Shown: positions 57,003 through 64,000 of the stretch, piece after piece
How positions within the stretch are numbered: the first letter of the stretch is position 1
How the letters are laid out: every line of letters starts with the position of its first letter
NCBI RefSeq assembly: GCF_036320965.1
Contig: NC_092228.1
Span: 11,926,807 to 11,990,806 of the forward strand
Direction: 5' to 3'
Origin: Panulirus ornatus
Lineage: Eukaryota; Arthropoda; Malacostraca; Decapoda; Palinuridae
Length of the DNA stretch: 64,000 nt
The notes under the pieces: model-generated
Told to the model about the DNA's origin: nothing
Databases searched by the model: none
What the model saw: the letters and a program-made list of their open reading frames with translations, nothing else
Made by a program: the position numbers and the translations under genes

Positions 57003-57048
<46 letters not shown>
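57003..57048. repeat. (TA)n tract
   Basis: About 23 units between LINE copy 4 and SINE-like copy D. Confidence 0.97.
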
Positions 57049-57050
<2 letters not shown>

Positions 57051-57211
57051 AGCGGGGGGCTGGAAATCCTCCCCTCTCGGTTTTTTTTTAATTTTCCTAA
57101 AGAAGGAACAGAGAATTGGGCCAGGTGAGGGTATTCCCTCAAAGGCCTAGTCCTCTGTTCTTAACGCTACCTCGCTAATGCGGGAAATGGCGAATAGTTT
57201 AAAAGAAAGAA

Positions 57212-57212
<1 letters not shown>
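57049..57212 (+). mobile_element. SINE-like element sharing the LINE tail (copy D)
   Basis: It begins GGAGCGGGGGGCTGGAAATC and has the middle GGTATTCCCTCAAAGGCCTA. It ends CTACCTCGCTAATGCGGGA and AATGGCGAATAG with a GAAAGAAAG tail. (TA)n borders it on both sides. Confidence 0.8.

Positions 57213-57305
<93 letters not shown>
57213..57305. repeat. (TA)n tract
   Basis: About 46 units after SINE-like copy D. Confidence 0.97.
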
Positions 57306-57308
<3 letters not shown>

Positions 57309-57754
57309 ATGAACTGTTTGTACTGCACGGTGAAGGAGTTTTGCATTCGTGAGGGCCCTTGTCATGAACGTTCTCCATTATCATAAAGCATTCAGAATTT
57401 CTGTAAAGCTTTTCAAAGCTTCCTTCAGTGTACTCCACTGTACTATAAAAGCACTTACCTCTACCTTTACCTTTTTTTTTTTTTACCAAGCTTGTTGCTT
57501 AATGTCGTGTCGTCTTGCTGATTTGTCCCACCATCTTTCAAAGAACTGTTCATTTCTGCATCAGACTGATGGAAAAACTCAGGTCACCCCCTCATTCTTC
57601 TCTCTTCCATGGTAGGTGAATTCAAGGCTTCTAGCCTTTCCCTGTAAGTCAGCTCTGTTATTTGTGTGCAACGAGGAAAATTTTTTACAGTCGTCTTGCC
57701 GCGTCTCCCTTCCTTTATGTATGTACCATGTCTTTAATATGTATACACCCCTCC

Positions 57755-57755
<1 letters not shown>
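57306..57755. other. No gene seen
   Basis: AT-rich sequence with a T-run at 57472-57484. No element recognised. Confidence 0.35.

Positions 57756-57756
<1 letters not shown>

Positions 57757-57825
<69 letters not shown>
57757..57825. repeat. (TA)n tract
   Basis: About 34 units directly before the old LINE 3' end. Confidence 0.97.
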
Positions 57826-57828
<3 letters not shown>

Positions 57829-58380
57829 TTTGCCGTTTGTTGGTTAGCGAGATAGCGCCAGAAACAGATGAAGACTGGCCTCATTTGTCCTCATCCACTC
57901 ACTGGCTGTCATTTATACTGCACCGAAACTATAGTAGCCTCCTAATCACAGGCAAGCCTCTCTTATCTTTCTTTGGTTTTCTCCTTAAAACTTCAAGCTC
58001 TGTGATTTAGCCAACTGACAGCAGGTCGCGCCCTGTATACCGCATCGATTCAATGCACTCTTTCCCGTGCATGACCCACTCTTTGCTGCATGTTCAAGGT
58101 ACCGACCCCTCAAAGGCATCTATCACCTTAACCATACATATCCAGTTTGGTCTATCCCTTCTCCTTGTCCATTTCTGACACATATGCTGCTCTACGTCAG
58201 CTTCTCACTCATCTTCCTCATATGTTCAGACCATTTCAGCACACCCTCCTCATCCCTCTCAACCGTGCTCTTTCTTCATACTTCACCTCCCTCGTTTCAT
58301 ATCATCTCTTCCTCGATCATTAATCCCCCTCACACCACATAAAAATCCTCAAGCATTTCATTTCCGACACATATGTAAGA
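57826..58380 (-). mobile_element. Old RTE-like LINE 3' fragment
   Basis: On the + strand it starts with TGGTTAGCGAGATAGCGCCA (the shared tail), then a 3' UTR like that at 32936-33290. From about 58015 a diverged match to the 3' coding end of copy 1 follows (CTGACAGCA, CGATTCAATGCACTC, GCATGTTCA). The minus-strand frame is broken by stops. Confidence 0.65.
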
Positions 58381-58520
58381 GCGATGGTGTTTGTGTCTCC
58401 ACGCCGTACGTGTTATTTTACATTTCATCATCATTCAGCACCTCACTCCGACACAGTCACGGGCCACCAGGGGTCGAGCCCGCATTGGTTAGAATCTTGA
58501 CCACGGCAGCAGTCAACCTA
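58381..58520 (-). mobile_element. Possible tRNA-derived SINE relic
   Basis: The minus strand has GGCTCGACCCC, close to a B box, preceded by GACTGCTGCCGTGGTCAAGA. Only one half of an RNA polymerase III promoter is seen, so this is tentative. Confidence 0.25.
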
Positions 58521-59150
58521 ACTCCTCATGTGTTTATATGAAATGAGTAAAGAAGTGTGAAGAAGAGACACTGATGAATGGAGTGGTCAAGAAATAATGT
58601 AAAGGGATTAAGTTGTCGTAATGTGATCTAGTATACTGCTGGTGGTTGTACAGATATATATTATATGCTTTATCTTAAATCACTGTCTCGTACTGTATTG
58701 GACTGAGCTCTTTAGATGCTCACATATGGATAACTAGGTGTATAAGATATGCTGATGTAAGAACACGTGGTTAACCTCTGTGTAAGGAATGTGTACCTAT
58801 GGCCCCCATGGTGGGGCAGGTATGTGTATTTGTGTGTATGTTGTGTGCTCCCACCATTCCTGGCCCAGCTGAGACTGTAAACAAACTCGCCCGGCCAGGC
58901 CTTCAGTCGCCCTCTGTACCATATCATTGTAGGGTCAGTGTTTAGTCGGTGGTGTGGCTGAGGCAGTACTGTAAGTCACTGGCTTTCTTGCCGTTCACCT
59001 CAGCTCATGCTTCCCCAATGAGCTAACATTTGTTCCTAAGATTCACCTTTTTTATCCCCCTGTTTAATTAGCGAGTTGAGAATGCCACACCAGGAGGAAA
59101 TGTTTTACCTTGTCTGCCATAGAAGTCGGTGTGACGAGAAGTATTTCACT
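58521..59150. other. No gene seen
   Basis: Unique-looking sequence with no repeat or coding pattern. Confidence 0.35.
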
Positions 59151-59156
59151 CACTAG

Positions 59157-59321
59157 GACCTTCGTAGTGTATCGGTTAGCGTTGCTGATCATGAAGCATT
59201 TATCGAACACCCTAGGTCGAGCGAATGGGTTCGAATCCTGGCTGCGGTAGTCGGTCCACAGCTCTTCATCCGCCCATGATTAAGTGTTGGTTGATAAAAT
59301 GGGCAACTGGCTTAGTCTAAA
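59157..59321 (+). mobile_element. tRNA-derived SINE (copy 2)
   Basis: The A-box-like word TAGTGTATCGG (59165-59175) and a perfect B box GGTTCGAATCC (59228-59238) are spaced as in a tRNA with an enlarged middle. A body follows with TTCATCCGCCC, GTTGGTTGATAAAATGGG and CTGGCTTAG, known in style from decapod SINEs. The tail runs into (TA)n. There is no tRNA cloverleaf. Confidence 0.65.

Positions 59322-59391
<70 letters not shown>
59322..59391. repeat. (TA)n tract
   Basis: About 35 units, between the tRNA-type SINE and SINE-like copy E. Confidence 0.97.
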
Positions 59392-59393
<2 letters not shown>

Positions 59394-59622
59394 TTTCTTT
59401 CATACTATTCGCCATTTCCCGCGTTAGCGAGGTAGCGTTAAGAACAGAGGACTGGACCTTTGAGGGAATATCCTCACCTGGCCCCCTTCTCTGTTCCCTC
59501 TTTTGGAAAATTTAAAAAAAAAGCGAGAGGGGAGGATTTCCAGCCACCCGCTCCCTTCCCTTTTAGTCGCCTTCTACGACACGCAGGGAATACGTGGGAA
59601 GTATTCTTTCTCCCCTGTCCCC

Positions 59623-59625
<3 letters not shown>
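59392..59625 (-). mobile_element. SINE-like element sharing the LINE tail (copy E)
   Basis: On the + strand it runs from CGCCATTTCCCGCGTTAGCG through GGACCTTTGAGGGAATATCC to CTGTCCCCAGGGA. It is nearly the same length and sequence as copy C and is again flanked by (TA)n on both sides. Confidence 0.8.

Positions 59626-59678
<53 letters not shown>
59626..59678. repeat. (TA)n tract
   Basis: About 26 units after SINE-like copy E. Confidence 0.97.
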
Positions 59679-59679
<1 letters not shown>

Positions 59680-59680
<1 letters not shown>

Positions 59681-62600
59681 ATGATGATATGGATTTAACT
59701 AGGTCATCCAGTCGGCCGTGCCGTCACAGCGTAAATAAAATGTTCCGTCAGTAAGGACACTTACCTGCTGCACCTTCTGTTGTCCACCCAACCCAGTAAT
59801 AATGCACTTTACCCTGTACACATGTGTTCTGGGCATGACCATCACCTGCGCAACATGATTAGATCATCTTTGTTCTCGAAGTCAACACCTGGTGGTACTC
59901 GTAGGTAGGTGTCGGTTCTCTTTCAAGACAGACGGTACTGTGGCCAGGTGTGTGCAGTCCCCAGGGCCATAATCGCAACATTCTTGGCCGTGCCCAAGTC
60001 TCCATCTGAGTAATCCTTGCTCGTATTAACGAGGGGTTTGAGTAGTTGATCAGTCAAAGCCCTCACAAGAAGCGTGTGCTGGCCGAACTGCAGACCACCT
60101 GCACCTGGCCCTTTACTTACCGCCAGAGGTAGTTGCCACCTTCGCCTGGCATTTAGTTCCATTTACATGTGAATGCGGACGCCGGGCCTGTGCTGACAGT
60201 GGATTGCCCCTTACATCAAGTGATGGGTGGCCACTTGCATCATTCACTTGGTAGCCACTTACAGTGGGTGACGGGTGAGTTATGTTGGTCTTGGACTTAG
60301 ACCAACCAGCGACAACCCTCGCAGGTCAGCCAAAGACTGTTAGCGCTCGGCTGTGTTGATTCGGAAACTCGATCAAGTAATGGATAATTTCCTGGTTGCT
60401 CTGGTCTTGAGACAGTGACGTAGATAGTTATGAGGTGTTTAGTAGCTCGATAGTTTTGGTCATATACTCATGACAACCCGAAATATGCTCCACTGCCCTG
60501 TTTTACCTTCAAAGTATAGTTATTGATCAAGTCTCTCTAACAGTTAACCATCTTAGACTCATTGGTCGCGTGATAGCGCACGTCTTCTGCCTCACCCATA
60601 CACAGTATCGTATCCCTCACTGTCTCTAACCTCACTACACTACCCTGTTCACGGACCCTCCCTTCCCCGACCTACTGACCCCCATCGTGCCCATAATAGT
60701 TTCCTCCCTCACTTTCATGTTGTGTCGTAGTCTTCCCCCTACGTCTACATCTCGTTAATCTGTCTGCCGTCCTCTGCATTCCAGCCTAAGTATCATCCTC
60801 CCTATAACCCTTCACGTCTTCACCACCTCCACCTCCGCAGTCACTCCCCTGTGGACGCCCACGGCCACACACCCCCACCGTCTGACAGATAGTAGCCCGC
60901 GAACTCTATTTTTATCACTTTAAGAACGCCCCCTTATACCCGTGACGTCACAGGAGGTTCAACACCAGTACTTTCACAGATGGGTGTCATGGACTTATGT
61001 GCACGTCTTTCATTGACGACTGTCACAGACGCACCTTTTAGACTATTTGAATATATCCCCACACACGAGTTCTCTAGATCTTGACAGACTAATCTCAGCG
61101 ACCCCCACAACTCACACGAACCTCATAGATAGCCTTCCCGTGTGACCCCTCACATATACATCTCACGGGCTGCCAGTTAAAAGGACCCATTTGAACGATC
61201 CAAAGAACGACCTCCACAAGTTCTCTTTACGATCACGATAGACGATTCCATAAGCTACCCTCAGTCACACAGGGCTGTCATCACAGACGACCCCACCGGT
61301 AACCTCCAACACAGCAACTGTGTGATCCCCCTCCCCCTCATATAGTTTCTTTCATGACCTGTAAAAACAATGCCCACGCGGGATCGATCCGTCTGCTGGC
61401 ATCGCCCCTTCACAAATGACCCCGGATGACTCCTCCTGTAAACCACCTCAGAAACGACCTCCAGCTCCCTACTCCCAGCCCACGCTGTATAAACAACCTT
61501 CTGAAGATAGATTCTTAGCATTTTTGGTGTCGAGGTATATTTGTTGTCTTTAAGAAGAGGCACTTGGTGATATTCGTCAAGTGAAATCATTTGGTACGTC
61601 TGATATATCGGTGAAAATTCTCATCACTGAAGTAAAAGTTGTTTTGGAGACTCACTGTTCCACACATGAAAGGGAAAAGGGAACGGGAGGAAAAAGGGAA
61701 TACTAAAGGATAAGGAAAGGGGGGAGGGGGTAAAAATCTGGTAGAAAAAGAAGAAAGTCAGAAATAGAAGCATGATGTGTAAGACGAGCGTGTCCTGGTG
61801 TTGATTCAAGCCGTGACGAGGAACAAGAGGAAGTATGGATAATGTCAAAAAGGACTGGGAAACGGATCCTTGTCTAGCAGACGTTACCATTGGGTGTAGG
61901 GGCGACGGCGTCCCGGAAGAAGGAGCGGTATTGACTTGGAGAATTAAGATTACCGCATTACCGCTCTTCCCCTTGTCCATCCGTTAAGTTCTTCTTTGGA
62001 TAAAAAGGTCCTTTTAAAAATGTCCTCACCCAACCCTCCGGTGTTATTTTCTTGTAAGGAAGGTGTTGAGACTCGTTCATGGCAGCAGTTAGTGTTGTGA
62101 CACATCTGCTGTCTGCTCGTGTTCCAGGAACGGCCCATATGAGTCGTACAAACGTCATTGTTCTTTATTTATAGAACGACACAAGGCTGTTCCATTACCG
62201 CAGCTGTCCTCTCACTCTGCTGTTTGCTGTAGTTATTCTCCTTCGTTCCTTGATTTTCCGGTACTTCCTTTACGTATCTTACCTTCAGTTTTGATTCACA
62301 GTAACTGTTGTATACAGATTAATGTAGTCGTTTGCCTTGTTTTATAAGTATTTTGAAAATGGTAATAAATGGTGGTAGTGAGGTAGATATGTTTGGTAGC
62401 GTCTCGTATTTCTGACATACTTGGAATATTTGACATCATAATGAAACGCAATTGATGTGCGGATTGATTGCATTGTGTCTGCCAATTTGATTCGTATGAA
62501 GATCTGTAGATATTGTCTTTTTACGAAATTCTTATCACGAATCTAAGGAGGCAAGTCCAGCGACGTAGTGCGTCGCTTGCTCTCGGTTTCGTCTGGTCCT

Positions 62601-64000
62601 CCAGTTACCTATAGTATAAACTGTCTACGCCCCTTTGTTCCTGTGATGCACTTGCCTAGTATAGGCGTCTAGACGCCCGAGACTTCTGTAGATTTCTCAT
62701 TAGATTGTGACCAACTGCGGCAAGTCCAGCGCCTTGTGCCGGAGTTACTTAAAAGAGGAGAGTTATTCTCTTCTGTTACTTGAAGGGAGAGACTTTTCCA
62801 GGTTCTAACTGAATTTAGTATGAACAAAGCCTCCATTTATGTGATCTAGACGTAACTTAAATCTCCTCAGTATGTAACCAATCTTGCAAAATTATGATCC
62901 TTTTCATCAGAACAAGACAAAATTATTTACGCTTTGACATAAAAAGATGACAAAGGTGGAGATGAAAGAGGGCGAGACCTGTTGATACTGGAAACCCTGC
63001 ACCTTTACTTGACCTGCCCACCCGTCGGAACGCGCGTGAAATTGCGCGGAAGGCCGCCGCCATAACACACTGTCATAAACAAACGGACGAAAAAAAATTT
63101 ATTCTTGGCGAGTGTAGTTGTATCCTGGGCGGGGAGATGGCTGATGAATATTGCTCATATTTCACTCGCCGATGTCACAGGAAGATACTGGTATTTCGGT
63201 GTCTGGCTGGGGGGGAGTAACGATGTAGTATACCACTTGGGTTGTTGTACGTGACTCCTGGTGTAAATAATAGACAGATAAAAAGAAGAATATTATGACC
63301 GTGTTAATGTATTTGTTGTTTTTATTGATGGTTACTTAACGCAGTAGTGTTCATACCACGAGTCGATATTTTAAGTTTGTCTCTTTTATATTCAGACCGT
63401 TGATATGTCTAGTCAAAGCGTGCCACATATTTTACATCGACGGTGGTATAGAGAGGGCTGGAGGGTGGGCTTCAGCCCCGCTTTTTATGATTTTTTTTAC
63501 TAAGTGACTTGGAGATTCGGTTTTTTGAATGGCCACCGAGATAGGTTAGCATTTATAGGCAGACGTCAAGGAGGGGTACCACTTTGATTTACTGGGAAGT
63601 ACATGATGACCCTTGGCAAATGCAACGATTTTCTCTTCTGTGATTCACTGGATTGTGTGATCATTCTCTTGGTGTGAAGGTGGTGTGTGGTTCTTGAAGA
63701 CGTCATGGAATCACCACGGTGGGATGCATCACCAGCTGCAAGAAAGCTGAGTTGGCTTTCCTGCAGGATACAACTCCCTGCCATGTATGTAGAAGCCTGC
63801 TTTTCCACACCATAAAATCCATTGTTCATGATCTTATTCAGACTTGGTACGGAGACCATCTCGTTTGAAGAGGATAAAGGCTATACCACTGGGTTGCGTT
63901 GTGTGCTGCGGAGCAAGGTTTCAGAAGGCAAGCGACAAGCATTAAAACGTACTGTGCAGTGAGAAGAGACTGTATTCCCAATGCTACAGCCTCGCGAAGG
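59680..64000. other. No gene seen
   Basis: Both strands lack a convincing coding frame. 61660-61735 is purine-rich. GGCAAGTCCAGCG occurs twice (62551 and 62719), perhaps a short dispersed word. 60960-61480 has loosely recurring CAGACGACCCC-like words, which may be a very old tandem repeat. Confidence 0.4.

Noticed and set aside
59157..59245. A tRNA gene
   Set aside because: A and B boxes are present, but the acceptor ends do not pair and the middle is enlarged. The downstream body matches a SINE.
60962..61480. Degenerate tandem array
   Set aside because: Recurring words are too loose to define a period by eye. A self-alignment would be needed.

Overview
This window is nuclear DNA from an intron-rich, repeat-laden animal genome. 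The best guess is a decapod or other malacostracan crustacean. I base that on tRNA-derived SINE copies with a decapod-looking 3' body, several LINE lineages, a Penelope-like element and very many long (TA)n tracts. This is inference from repeat style; I could not run a search.

Genes. Two host genes are supported, both on the + strand. At 3061-15599, fifteen exons with good splice sites join into one open frame of 751 codons. It matches the end of a dynein heavy chain: the C-terminal part of AAA5, its buttress coiled coil, AAA6 and a short C-terminal piece. The exons for AAA1-AAA4 and the stalk would lie before the window. The protein is divergent and appears to stop early. At 29040-30318 a GC-rich first coding exon encodes 426 residues of an acidic, low-complexity protein with a central coiled coil and a conserved-looking basic/tryptophan motif. 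It ends at a splice donor, so the rest lies beyond, and I do not recognise the family. A few exon-like pieces (18871-18965, 19645-19715, 38905-39099) are unassigned.

Mobile elements. An RTE-like LINE occurs in four well-preserved copies (190-2642, 5631-7028, 31165-32581, 56066-57002) and at least two old, decayed ones (32936-33960, 57826-58380). A short element family shares the 3' tail of this LINE (22783-22916, 32755-32935, 35961-36190, 57049-57212, 59392-59625). CR1/L2/Jockey-like reverse-transcriptase relics lie at 25500-26420, 53440-54260 and 54540-55300. A Penelope-like element with inverted terminal repeats spans 36500-37620. tRNA-derived SINEs lie at 38082-38260 and 59157-59321.

Tandem repeats dominate 40-52 kb: a 40-bp array (40011-40238), a 6.4-kb 23-bp minisatellite with higher-order structure (41434-47823), 21-bp arrays (48035-48400, 49270-49550), and 34 almost perfect copies of a 63-bp unit (50092-52233). 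Long open frames inside these arrays are by-products of repetition. From 60 to 64 kb I see no gene.

The most notable patterns are these: many retroelement copies are bounded on both sides by (TA)n tracts; LINE and SINE share a 3' tail; the Penelope relic has inverted repeats; and the 63-bp array is almost perfectly uniform.
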